Below, one piece after another: positions 1 to 9,951 of a stretch of 64,000 nt of DNA. A model generated the notes under the pieces. It made no database searches. It worked only from the letters and a program-made list of their open reading frames with translations, and was not told where the DNA came from. A program made the translations under genes and the position numbers. How positions within the stretch are numbered: the stretch's first letter is position 1; the number at the start of each line of letters is the position of its first letter. The stretch is from Symsagittifera roscoffensis (Eukaryota > Xenacoelomorpha > Acoela > Convolutidae). The stretch spans positions 14,295,599-14,359,598 of the forward strand of contig NC_087064.1 in the NCBI RefSeq assembly GCF_963678635.1, read 5' to 3'.

Positions 1-783
1 GAGTAATGGGGATGGCATACAACCCTTTCCTGGACTCGGAAGCCGGAGACGCTCACAGAAACTACGAGGTGGCGGAGCTGCTGAAGTTCTGGACAGAGAA
101 GATAGTGGAGATAGACACTGTAGAGAGAGAGAGAGACCTAGCTTAGGTTTGATTCTCGAGAAGACACCAGAAGTAATAAGTGTGCCGCGCTCAAGTAAAA
201 GAGTCGAACTGAAGATGGGTAACGGGAATGGCATGTTGGTCACGAATCTGGGAGTGGTGTGGAAATTTCTGAGGCCCTCCTGGTGTCAATCCCCATGTGA
301 GCCTGATCGAGGAAGTCACGGAGCGAGTGAGACTAGCACCATTAGAGGATGAAGATCTGGCGACATTGAGTATAGTGCATATAGTGATCCTGCCTCAGGT
401 GAAGGAGTCAAGTGAAGTGACGAGTAGACTAGGGTCGGTGAAGAAAATGGAGCCGGGCAGTTGTCTTGATTCGACGTGTGGAAATGGCGAGCACACCTGC
501 GATGGACGGTCATGCGTCAGGATACAGTCCTTCCAGAAAGAAGACCTAGTCACCTGGTTTGAAGACATTACCGAAAGGGAGAAGAGTGAAATACAGATAG
601 TGGCTGAGTGTTACGCGAGTTCCACTTTGAACCTAGCAACAGCTCTGGGATTCTTCTCAAGAATGTGCAGTCTCCAGTCACTGGAGAGGCTAGAGTCAGA
701 ACACCACTTGGTGACCGCGTTGAGCGTGGAGTCATGGCCCGGGCTGTTGCAAGTGACCCAGAAACACATCAAGAGCTGGAAGG
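1..783 (+). pseudogene. Broken coding relic, 5' part (unrecognised, probably mobile-element derived)
   Basis: Three open stretches in different frames follow each other. Frame 3 encodes a peptide with NPFLDSEAGD and EVAELLKFW and ends at a TAG at about 147. Frame 2 is open from about 149 to 352. Frame 3 is open again from 273 and includes VSLIEEVTERVRLAPLEDED and a small Cys cluster (CLDSTCGNGEHTC). The last stretch loses coding character near 780, where frame 1 takes over. The DNA is clearly richer in G+C than the surrounding sequence. I see no zinc knuckle, protease, reverse transcriptase or integrase motif. The simplest reading is one protein broken by small indels; a gag-like or other transposon protein is an inference. 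A (GA)n microsatellite lies at about 119-137. The window starts inside the element, so its 5' end is not visible. Confidence 0.45.
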
Positions 784-2049
784 TTGGACTTGAAGCAAAA
801 AATGGGATTTCCCATGAGCGAAGCCTACGGTCTGCCTCTAAATGCGAAGTCCTTAGTGGGGTCAGTGATGGCCAACCTATGTGGCAGCCACTATCCATTA
901 CACATGGCGATGGTGGAAGTATCCAGCCAAAGGGTATTGATAGACAAAGCCTTCTCAGCGCCCAAATGCGTAAGACTGGCTCGGATGTCGCATCACTCAC
1001 ACAAGCTGTTGAGGAAAATCCGAGGGACAGTGCCGAAAGAACAGAGGGACGACTTGAGTGAAATCTGGGGGGAAGAACTTCTGGGTTTGGAAGGTGAAAG
1101 CACAAGTGACCACGAGAGACAAAACGTGATCGGGAAACCTATGGTTGGTGCTACAAACCTGGAAGAGATAGACGTGATACACGAGAAAATGATGGAACTT
1201 GAGCCTCTCCTAGAAGCCTCGGGAGAACGCAATCTTAGGAGCATCGACCTCACACATGGGGATTGTCCATGCCACTGTCTGGCGCAAACAGTGTGGTACC
1301 CGGATCACGCGAATCTCTGCCTGATCTGGGATGTGGAGGAAATCAGGTCGTTGGGACTGCCCGATCATCAGCAAAAGGTGACCATCTTGCTGGTGAGCAC
1401 GATGCTGGCCCCACGATGGATTGAAGAAAATGTAGCAAAGTATCGGGAATCGAAGACGCCAACGGCAGAGTCGATTTACGCGATAGATTACAGCAGGAGA
1501 TTTGAGTTGTTTGAGACCGCATGCAAGGTGTTCGCCATACCAATGGAAGTCAGACACGTATGGAGCCGCTTAAGGTTTTTTCCTTGGTTTCGAGCGACGT
1601 TAACGTCCTGGTTATACATGGTAACGAAGGATCATATGAGGAAATATCAAAAAGAATATCGACAGTTCCAGGCCGAGATAGGACCGGAGGCCTTCAAGAG
1701 ACCTCTGCTGACCCATCGAAATGCGATCACGACGGGGTGGAAAAGAGTTGGTAGAGTATCCAGAAACAACACCAGAGCGAGGGAGTCGATACTAGAGGAA
1801 GACCTGGCGAAGAATGCGAGCCTGAGTTTTCACAATTCCTTCTGTTTGAACCGAGAGTCGAAGGTGAAGAGTTTACCCAATCAAGCGAAGAGATTGCAGG
1901 AGCAAAGGGAGTGGATGCGATCCTATGAACAGCTGAAGGCTTGGGAGGAGATCGTGATCAGCTCCGATGATGAAGAGGCACTATTGAAACAGATCACGGT
2001 GTCAAATACATCTGGGTCTGGTACCTCGAAGGCGAAGAACGCGAGGTGA
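784..2049 (+). CDS. Unrecognised 415-421 residue ORF continuing the broken relic upstream
   Basis: This is a long uninterrupted frame. The first ATG is at 802, but the frame is open from 784 and probably continues the upstream frame-3 protein after a frameshift, because upstream coding ends at HIKSWK where this frame begins. The protein is charged, mostly helical in appearance and has no signal peptide or membrane segment. It has an aromatic patch (VWSRLRFFPWFRATLTSWLY) in its second half and an acidic/Ser-rich C-terminus (ISSDDEEALL then GSGTSKAKNAR). I recognise no family. The G+C excess over flanks, the lack of introns and the frameshifted neighbour suggest a recently inserted element ORF rather than a host gene. 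A host retrocopy is the alternative. Confidence 0.5.
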   Translation: MDLKQKMGFPMSEAYGLPLNAKSLVGSVMANLCGSHYPLHMAMVEVSSQRVLIDKAFSAPKCVRLARMSHHSHKLLRKIRGTVPKEQRDDLSEIWGEELLGLEGESTSDHERQNVIGKPMVGATNLEEIDVIHEKMMELEPLLEASGERNLRSIDLTHGDCPCHCLAQTVWYPDHANLCLIWDVEEIRSLGLPDHQQKVTILLVSTMLAPRWIEENVAKYRESKTPTAESIYAIDYSRRFELFETACKVFAIPMEVRHVWSRLRFFPWFRATLTSWLYMVTKDHMRKYQKEYRQFQAEIGPEAFKRPLLTHRNAITTGWKRVGRVSRNNTRARESILEEDLAKNASLSFHNSFCLNRESKVKSLPNQAKRLQEQREWMRSYEQLKAWEEIVISSDDEEALLKQITVSNTSGSGTSKAKNAR

Positions 2050-3504
2050 GCCGGTGGCTCAAAAGGGAATTCTAGAGTCTTGAGTCTTGAGAGGAAAGGG
2101 GGCTCGATGGTGAACTCGGATGAAATCTGGGTTCACCAAAAAGAAATTTTAACAAATGAGATATTGTTAATAATATGCTATATCTATTATATAAATCAAA
2201 ATGCTGCATGAAAATTTCCTGATTGAATAGGACAAAAGAAATTTTAAATTACTAGCTTGAAAAGCAAAAATTCACAGGTGCAGGTGTGTGCAGATTTCGA
2301 TTGCTGTTTGGCGATAGTGTGAAAATTTTACATGGTTGTGAATTTTGGGGTGTAGATAAACTTAAGTCTGCTGCAAACTTCTGTAAATGACCACTGGCAC
2401 TGTATCTTGAGTAACACTCGGGTTTCTGGGGATTCACTGACAGAGGCAGCACGCGATGAGGACATCGATCTTGAGTCGGGGAGTATGTGCCAGTCGGTCA
2501 TATCTGGAAGTTTGACCTTGAGGGACACGAATATACGTGATTTTGGAGTGAAGTTTTATTTTTCAAAAATTCGAATGGAGCCTGTCATGCTCAGTTTTCT
2601 CGCGACAACTGAAAACATAAAATGAAAAATCAGAACGACCGAATTAACAATTGCGGGAAAGTTGTCAAATATATACAGTGGGAAATCCCTATTCGCAATT
2701 TCCAACGTAGAAAACTAGAGTAGAGCTGTCCTATCTGACATAGGAGACCAAACGAACACGAGAGCAGAGCTAAAATCAAATGGACCAGTGTGAACCTTCA
2801 ACGGAAAGGCGGACAAGTGAAGTCTCCCAATGGTCCAGAGCCAAAACTATATTCTTGAGTTAAAACTTACTTCCCTTGATTGGGACTCATCGTTAGAAAA
2901 CTTCTTGAGTTATATTTGATTATATTTATGCCAGAGTCGTTAATTAGTTTAATTACTCTGTGTCTCAAGCGTGCTGCTAAGTAAGTACCAAATTTAGTTT
3001 TCTCGAGTGTGTTTTATGATTGTTATGTTGAGATAAGGCGAGTTTTAGGTTGATCCATCTGAAATGGATCAAAGTTCCACTGCCTAATAAAAAATAACTT
3101 AACGGATTGTTCCGACCCTGTTTTTAACGGCGTTCGTGTATTTTGGGTATTTCGAGAACTAAGTATGGGAACGTTTTTATTTTCTAGAGTGGGGGGATAT
3201 TTTGGCAGTGGCCTTTAAGCTGTAACGGGTTCTAGTCTCATGTCGCAAGCGAACCGAATTGGCTCCGACCGTTTTTGAGGTAGAAAAACACAAGAGATAG
3301 TGTCCCTGACTCTTGAGCCAATGGTTATAGGGCCTATTTTTCTTAAGCCTCATATGTGACCGAAGTAGGCGACTGTTACAACTAATAATCGATTATTGTG
3401 AATAAATTGTATACACGCTGTACTGTGATAACATAAAAGGATTCGTGGTCACTATTTAAGTGAAACTTTTGCAATTTATTAGGTTGTGTTTTTGTTATCA
3501 GTAG
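2050..3504. other. Non-coding interval, possible 3' tail of the 5' relic
   Basis: There is no convincing coding sequence here. The first ~100 bases keep the G+C-rich character of the upstream ORF (GAGTCTTGAGTCTTGAG direct repeat near 2073) and then the DNA becomes AT-rich. AATAAA occurs near 3088 and could be a polyadenylation signal of the relic. I found no clear LTR ends or target duplication. Confidence 0.4.
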
Positions 3505-3831
3505 TCAGACTACAAGGACACTAGCAATCGAATTGAGGGTATAAGCAGTAAGAAGTGATAAATTGAAAATGAGTCTAGACAAGTCAAGGATACGTAAACT
3601 AAGTGATAGCTCCATAAGTGATAGCTTGTTGTTGATGTGCTTGATACTCATGTCCAGGAAAGCAAAGTAAGCGTTTTCCTTCTTTTCAATTGTGAACTTC
3701 ACGTTCTGATGCAAGCTGTTGACTGCTGTAAACACTTTGTCAAGGTCCGTTTGCTTGATGGCCCGAAGAACATCGTCAATGTACCTGACGAAAAACTTTG
3801 CAGGTGTAGAAAGCACTGCAACTGTCCGCAC
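3505..3831 (-). pseudogene. Penelope-like element reverse transcriptase fragment
   Basis: The minus strand encodes about 108 residues. They include the reverse transcriptase active-site box FVRYIDDVL, then a spacer and LHQNVKFTIEKKENAYFAFL followed by DMSI. That order (R-Y-x-D-D, a helical segment, F-T-x-E, F-L-D-x-x-I) is characteristic of Penelope-like elements, whose next block normally reads as a Y-R-K-P motif. That block is not readable here, so the copy decays or shifts frame after about residue 65. No GIY-YIG endonuclease region is visible. The relic is truncated on both sides. A distant LINE is less likely because the FLD(M/V/L) block following the YxDD box is a Penelope-like signature. 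Confidence 0.7.
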
Positions 3832-3969
3832 TTATCCACACCAAATGCAACCACACATGAAGTTTGTGCACTTCCTGTGGAAGCCAAAATTTACAGCAAG
3901 AGCACAGAATTGAATAGCCAGGCATTGGAAAGAAATGTTCTGCAACGACAACTGCATGAGTTCACATAA

Positions 3970-5150
3970 AGTTGTTCGCTCGAACGGCGGCACGCAATTG
4001 CGTTGGTAAACTAAATCTGCTGCAAGCGATATCGACTTGAGTAGAAGACTATTGGGACCCTTGAATAGCGGACAAGATTGGGACCCTTGAGAAGTTGACT
4101 AATGGTAACCTTGAGTAGTTGAAGCTAAAGGAACTTTTCAAGAGCTGAGAAGATTGGGGAGTAGTTGACTGAGGGGCTCAATTTTCCTTGTGGGGTGTTA
4201 CTTAAAAAAAATTGGTTGTTGTTGCCAGATTTTTAGGACTCAGGTGATTTTAAGTCTTCATTGTCTTTTTGGTTCTGAAGTCAAACTTATTAATGAACAA
4301 GTTCGCACAAACAGGAAAATATTTTCTGGTATGACCACTTTTTCGAATAATTTTTATGAAAGTCAAATTATATCATAAATACACAAGTACAAACTCATTT
4401 GTCGTCATAGACATTTTCGTGAAACGAATGTACACCGCTTAAATTCTTTATATTTGGTGAAAAGGGGATGGCACATTTTTCTAAATCGTTTATTTCCAAC
4501 ACGGGTGTTTTGTTGTTTGTCTGAATGGGTAGACTGATATCATATTAAAGCCCTTTAAAATTATTTCTCTCATTGTCGAGAAAAACCGGTTGGAAATTTT
4601 CGATTTTAGTCTTCTTTCGAGCAAACGAAGCAATCGAGCAGTTTTATCATAGGCTTAAGTTGGCATAAATAGCAAAGATAAATCTTTGCTATAAGATATT
4701 GGCAGATAAATCAAGTTAAAACGTGAAGACTCAGTTTTGCTGCAGTGAAATTATTATTCGAAATATTTTGGCTCCTTTTTGTGAGAATAAAACTGAAAAA
4801 AAAAAATTAAAAATTTTATGCAGCAAATTTCAAAAATTTCAGCATTTTTTTTGTAGTTTTTCTGTTTATTTTATATGAGAAAATTTGTTGTCGATGTTTT
4901 TTCTTTTTTTCCCCTCGCCTCGTACGAGCATCAATTTTATGGCGTAACGAGTAGTTTTACAAGGTAGAGTACGAAGACCAATTATATTTGCCGTGGCCTA
5001 ATTAGGGATGTCATTTTTCATTACAATCGGACAATGTGAACAAATAGTGTATGAAATACAATCGTGTTCCGGCTAGCTAATTTGTTCATGCAAAACTTTA
5101 TTGCCATCAACAACATTATGTTAGTTTTTGAAATATAAATTCAAATATAG
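3970..5150. other. AT-rich intergenic DNA, no gene seen
   Basis: There is no coding potential on either strand. A short perfect hairpin (TAGCAAAGAT / ATCTTTGCTA with an AA loop) lies at about 4668-4689. The stretch at 4900-5060 (AATTATATTTGCCGTGGCCT and nearby) resembles the interior of the MITE at 42448-42660, so an older relative of that element is probably present. Confidence 0.4.
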
Positions 5151-5372
5151 GGCTCTTTTCCACTCCCCCCCCCACCTTTCAAAATATCGAGTTTTATGTT
5201 TGTTTTTTGTACTATTACGGCTAAATGCGTGATGTTACGAAGTAAAGTATGAAGAACAAATCTGTTCACTGTTGTCGATTTGTTCACCACGCCAAGTTTC
5301 ATTGCATTATGACAACGTTAAATAAGCTTTTCAAAATTGAAGTTAAAAGGGGGGGGGGACTGGAAAAGAGCC
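5151..5372. mobile_element. hAT-like MITE, 222 bp, copy 1
   Basis: The ends are GGCTCTTTTCC and GGAAAAGAGCC, each followed inward by a run of C or G. Flanking octamers AAATATAG (5143-5150) and AAATATGG (5373-5380) form an 8-bp target duplication with one mismatch. The element has no coding capacity. A second copy with the same ends and a perfect 8-bp duplication lies at 42448-42660. An 8-bp duplication points to mobilisation by a hAT-superfamily transposase; that assignment is inferred. It ends about 210 bp upstream of the Tectonic start codon and so could affect its promoter. Confidence 0.8.
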
Positions 5373-5586
5373 AAATATGGGAGAAGAGTGGAAAAAGCGC
5401 TTTTTATTCAAATATATTGTTTTTGATAGATTTGATGGCGAAGTGTATCATTTTACGTGTCTGAGCATTTTTTTGCAGCTATTGCATAAAAATATTTGTT
5501 CGTATGTTTTTAACTTTGTATCTTTTTTAGCACATGCGTTATAATTCGTTGTGTATTGTGTGCATATAATAATTTTTTACTGAGCA

Positions 5587-8500
5587 ATGACTAGAGCGTT
5601 TCTGTTGTGCTTCTTATTTTCTCTTTCAAATAGCCAGAGAATTTTTTTTGAGGCTGATAGCTACACTTACGAATGGAATAAGGGCAGAAATAGCGAGACG
5701 GCTTCCGATGAAATTCAACTGCAATTAGAACGAGATAGTTTGACTGGTGATATTTCGGTGGATTGTTCGATAACTCAAACATATACAGACAGTGCTAGTT
5801 TTTATTTCACTTCTGCCACTCAGCCGCAGCTCACTACTACTTCTCTGACATTTTCCGGAAACACTGCAGCAATAAGCCTAGCTTCTCTAGAATGGGGTCA
5901 AACTCTAAACGATGGGTCGTCGCCCGGTGGATATTCCACAATTTCATGCCAATCTACGAACCTAGCTAATAATGTGCAACTATCGGCATCTACTCAAGTC
6001 CAGATCAAGTTCCCGCCCAAACTCTCAATCTACCCTGAGAAAGTTTACCTGCCAAATGACCTGGATAACGAGACTGTTTACAGTCTGACTGTTCGTATGT
6101 CGAGCAGTCCAACAAGCGATACTCGAATTAGTTGTTCAACTGTTAGCGAGGACGGACTAAAGGTCACTTTTTCAGACCAAGTAGTTCTAACGCCCGTGGA
6201 CCCGATATACTCAGTATCAGTGAATGTCAGCATCGATGATGACACAGCTGATCCGGGATCGACCGTAACTTTTACTTGCGAAGCCTTTTCCCTGGACTTT
6301 CAGTACCTTCCTCAAACGTCAGACTCGAACGAAGCAACACTTGAGGTACAACCTATTGAGGCCTCTTTGAATCCAAACAAGCAAACTGTATCAGGGAGTT
6401 CAGCTGTGGTATATTTACAACTAGTAGAGCGCCATCATGCTCAGCTGGAGTTCACATGTTTCGTGTTCTCGGAGCAGGAATCACCAAATAACCAAGGGGA
6501 AACGCATTACAGCACATTTGAAACTGAACAATGTGGCTTAGATTTAACGGGAGAAGAGCGAGATATTCAATGGAGCATAAGCCCTGAGAGTCCGCTTGTT
6601 CCACGTGGAGTCTCTTCGTTGGCTGTTGTTGTTAACTCTGAAGTGGCCTACTCAAGAGATACAGTAAGGATTGTTTGCTGTGACAGAAACCAAGTGGCGA
6701 CGAATATTGCCGAAATTTTGGTACTAAACTCTTTCGTACAGATGGGACAATTGGCCTTGAGTGGAGATGTTAAAAGTGTCATACAGAACCCGGAGTGGGT
6801 GGAAACAGCGGGATGTCAATGTGATCTTACCTACGGGAAATGTGACATCAACTGCTGCTGCGACACTGCAGACTGTACAACTGCAACCATAGATCTGTTC
6901 GATTGTACCGAGCCTCTGGAATCAGAGCAAACTCCTAAATCAGGAATGGGAGGGTACTGCGAAGACTCAGAGGATACCAATCCATTCTTCTGCGTAGAAA
7001 CTGAGTCTCCGAACTGGATCGGATACTATTTTCCAGATAAAGGAGAAACCGATGAAGGAACCGACACTGGTTACGACCTTTCAGCACGAATGCTTTCCAC
7101 AGATAGCTCGTTTCAGTACTCGGAAAGAGGAGAGAATATGAGAGGGCAGACACGTTCTTTTGACCCCAGTGCGATTGCGCAATCTGAACGGCTTACATTT
7201 CCTGGTCAGTTTTTAGGTGGTATGTGTGCTCGCAATAAGATTGTTCCATTCTTAGTGGACTCATCCGTTAGTTGTCCCGTTGAAATCACTCAAACTGAAT
7301 GTACAAGACCAGATTCTCAGTTCAGTGCCAGAAACTACCTTGTTTCAAGTGAAAGAACGTTTCCGGTGCCCCTCTATAGTTATTTTGAGCTTACTAATGG
7401 AACTGTTAGCATCCCTGCAACCAGCACGTATTATTGTGCAAGAACTGAAGCTGAACTGAATGCGTATTTGACTGACCGATCTGTTTTGCCGCCTCTGTGT
7501 TGGTTCAATGATCAATCTGAAGTTCTCCCACCCGAACCCGATTTCATTCAAGGTACAACAGCCAGGTGTGCAAATGCATTACTGGGTGCGAAATACGTCT
7601 TTAACTGGAAAGGATCATCTATCATATCCTATGAAACTACTCTTGTGTTAGGCAGCGTAGGAGTGATTCCGGATACTTATCAACCGCCACAGTTGTTTTC
7701 TTTCGTACGCGATGAAGTTTCACCTGCAGCCGCTGCTTTTACAGAACCAACAAATCCGAATTCTGTTACTGTCAATCCATCTTACGCTGATTTTCTGACG
7801 TCAACGGCGCCTGACTCTCAGAGTGTTCTTCCTGGACTGTCACAGAAATTTGAGGTATATTTTGTCTACAATGCAACTCTGAGCGAGGTTGACAGTTCAG
7901 CAGAGCTTGAGAGATCTGGAAATCCGGGTTACTTGAACCAATTGCCCTTAAGACAGGCTCTTGGCAGTTTCAATAACGATGCCGTCCTGGTATCGCTTTC
8001 AGCGAGTCTCAATAACATCCAATTTCCCCTTCCGGATGGCTCTGGGCTCTGCAATGTCGATCGAACGACACCGCTCTTGTTTAACACTAACTATACTTCG
8101 TTGTGTTTCGTAGAACTAGCTTACAATGACTTCGATAACTGTTCCACTATTGCCTCAAAGTTTACAAATATGCTTCCAGCTATGCCTTCGAATGTTTACA
8201 TGGGCAAGAAGGGCAATTCGGATGTCGCTGCTTTAGAGGACTGGGTTCCTTTTATGACGTCATCAGACCCCTCTGGGCCGTGGGGTCAATTAGCTGAAAA
8301 TGTAATGGATGTGCTGCAAGTAGATCCTGTACCTGAAAGTGGCGACATTTACTCCTCAAGAGGAGCTACATGTAAAGATGTCCCAAGTGGATATTCTTTC
8401 GAATTTTTGGTGTCTGATTCTGGTTTGGTTGACGGAGTGGTCCAGTTCGAATTAGTAGGCGCGAGGCTTAGAGAACTCTATTCTGATATAGAGTTGAACT

Positions 8501-8829
8501 GTTTCCAACTGAAGCGTCCTGACCTATGCGAGCCTAATTCGAGTGAAACGCAGAAGTTCCCGTTCTACCTGCATACGAAATTTTTCACTTTTCCTAACCC
8601 GGCGACGCAGCCTAGAAAAACTAAAAGCGAGTTGGAATGGGATCGAAGGGAGAACTGCGATGTCAATGAAAACTGTTGGGGCAATTTGTTCTACCCTCTG
8701 AAGCAACCCCCGAGTGAAAATAGAGAACGGTTCCTTCTCTTCCAGGAAAACACTCTGTTCACTGTCAGTTTAGGGGCTGCCGCTCTATTCACGTGGAAAT
8801 TTACCAAGCCATGGACCGGGCAGAGATAA
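5587..8829 (+). CDS. Tectonic family protein (ciliary transition zone), single exon, N-terminally extended
   Basis: The ORF is intact, 1080 residues, with ATG at 5587. A signal peptide is visible (MTRAFLLCFLFSLSNSQ). Residues ~20-390 are beta-rich with about four weak Ig-like or Calx-beta-like repeats. The Tectonic core begins near residue 408 with a Cys motif of the form C-x-CDLTxGxCDxNCCCD (about 410-427). Further family hallmarks are SGNPGY near 777-782 and a C-x-x-x-R-x-x-P block near 822. Near residues 1055-1071 is a hydrophobic segment followed by KFTKPWTGQR, so the protein is probably type I or tail-anchored in the membrane. Vertebrate Tectonics have about 590-700 residues, so the N-terminal ~380 residues are extra. 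Tectonics act with the MKS/B9 complex at the ciliary transition zone, gating membrane proteins and Hedgehog signalling. No intron interrupts it, unlike its neighbours. Which vertebrate paralogue (TCTN1-3) it matches cannot be decided by eye. Confidence 0.9.
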   Translation: MTRAFLLCFLFSLSNSQRIFFEADSYTYEWNKGRNSETASDEIQLQLERDSLTGDISVDCSITQTYTDSASFYFTSATQPQLTTTSLTFSGNTAAISLASLEWGQTLNDGSSPGGYSTISCQSTNLANNVQLSASTQVQIKFPPKLSIYPEKVYLPNDLDNETVYSLTVRMSSSPTSDTRISCSTVSEDGLKVTFSDQVVLTPVDPIYSVSVNVSIDDDTADPGSTVTFTCEAFSLDFQYLPQTSDSNEATLEVQPIEASLNPNKQTVSGSSAVVYLQLVERHHAQLEFTCFVFSEQESPNNQGETHYSTFETEQCGLDLTGEERDIQWSISPESPLVPRGVSSLAVVVNSEVAYSRDTVRIVCCDRNQVATNIAEILVLNSFVQMGQLALSGDVKSVIQNPEWVETAGCQCDLTYGKCDINCCCDTADCTTATIDLFDCTEPLESEQTPKSGMGGYCEDSEDTNPFFCVETESPNWIGYYFPDKGETDEGTDTGYDLSARMLSTDSSFQYSERGENMRGQTRSFDPSAIAQSERLTFPGQFLGGMCARNKIVPFLVDSSVSCPVEITQTECTRPDSQFSARNYLVSSERTFPVPLYSYFELTNGTVSIPATSTYYCARTEAELNAYLTDRSVLPPLCWFNDQSEVLPPEPDFIQGTTARCANALLGAKYVFNWKGSSIISYETTLVLGSVGVIPDTYQPPQLFSFVRDEVSPAAAAFTEPTNPNSVTVNPSYADFLTSTAPDSQSVLPGLSQKFEVYFVYNATLSEVDSSAELERSGNPGYLNQLPLRQALGSFNNDAVLVSLSASLNNIQFPLPDGSGLCNVDRTTPLLFNTNYTSLCFVELAYNDFDNCSTIASKFTNMLPAMPSNVYMGKKGNSDVAALEDWVPFMTSSDPSGPWGQLAENVMDVLQVDPVPESGDIYSSRGATCKDVPSGYSFEFLVSDSGLVDGVVQFELVGARLRELYSDIELNCFQLKRPDLCEPNSSETQKFPFYLHTKFFTFPNPATQPRKTKSELEWDRRENCDVNENCWGNLFYPLKQPPSENRERFLLFQENTLFTVSLGAAALFTWKFTKPWTGQR

Positions 8830-9199
8830 AACACGAGACAGAAAACAACACATCTCCTTAGTCCGAAGTAATAGTTTTTTAAATGACTGATTTGATTTCC
8901 TATGCTAAAAGAGATCAACTAGTTCTATTTTGTACATTACTTGAATTGTTTCTAACTTGACTTTTTTCATCTTCCAAATGTTAATTCAAAACTAAACGGT
9001 AGGAAATATGTTTTCAACTATATTTTGACTTGGCGTATAGCATGGGCCATTTCCATCATGACTTGTTTTAGGATTTAGTTTACTGCTTCGTTGCAGGATC
9101 CCATTGTAGTCAACCTTTTACTCAAGCGACTTGTTGTTCCGACCACTTCACGTGGCTAGTATGACGTAAAGTGTTTTTGAGCCGATTGTGACCACCTCA

Positions 9200-9205
9200 A
9201 ATAAA
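9200..9205 (+). promoter_or_regulatory. Candidate polyadenylation signal for the Tectonic gene
   Basis: AATAAA lies about 370 bases past the Tectonic stop codon on the same strand and is followed by AT-rich and GT-containing sequence. It is the first canonical hexamer I noticed downstream. Its use is inferred from position only. Confidence 0.35.
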
Positions 9206-9571
9206 GATCGTACGGGATGATATGGGGTGTCATGTTAAAGCATTTTTAGCCGCAATTCGGATTGTAAAAAAATCAATGGCAAAAACGTTAATCTCTATGT
9301 CGGGTCAAACGTTTTACGCTGTGTTACTTTAAAATTCTGTGTGGGGAAAAACGTTTTACTCAATCTTTGCGGGTTTTCAGACTAAATAAGACAAGATGAT
9401 CAGAGGCTGGTCTCCAAATGTTATCCTCCGTTTTTTCTCATTTTAAACCTAATTCAATCGCCCTTTACAAAAAAAAGATTACAAAAGTTAAATTAAATTA
9501 GAAAATATATTTGAAATTAAAGGATTTTCAGGATATGTGTTTGAAATTGGAAAAATGCAGTAAAACTCAAG

Positions 9572-9589
9572 GATGATGATGATGATGAT
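9572..9589. repeat. (GAT)6 microsatellite
   Basis: Six consecutive GAT trinucleotides in non-coding DNA between the Tectonic gene and the MULE relic. Nothing else of note is seen in 9210-9940. Confidence 0.9.
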
Positions 9590-9951
9590 TTTTCCTGGAG
9601 TTATTGACCTTTTTCCAACTGTATGATTGCTTTAGTTTTGTTCACATGTTGTTGACTTGTCCCTATTTTTTTCGTTCGAATTCTGATAACCCTTTCAGGC
9701 TCATGTTAACCATCCCCCGATGGTATCTACTAAAGAATTTCCTCCTTTATTAAAGGACTAATTCGATGATTGAGCATATGTCCAGTTTACGGGATGAAAT
9801 TCACTGTATTATAATGATTTGGCAGTTTGATAATGAGCGGTTTGTTTTTGTTCAACTCAATTTCATTACCTGAATCGAAGGATCATTGCACTCTCACGAA
9901 AGTGCGAGTGGCGCAAAAAATTTAATTGACTTACAGTTTTGAATGTTGGTT

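Noticed and set aside
297-1061. 254-residue single-frame gene
   Set aside because: Its last ~90 codons overlap the better frame of the 784-2049 ORF and look like an out-of-frame reading; only the first part seems coding.
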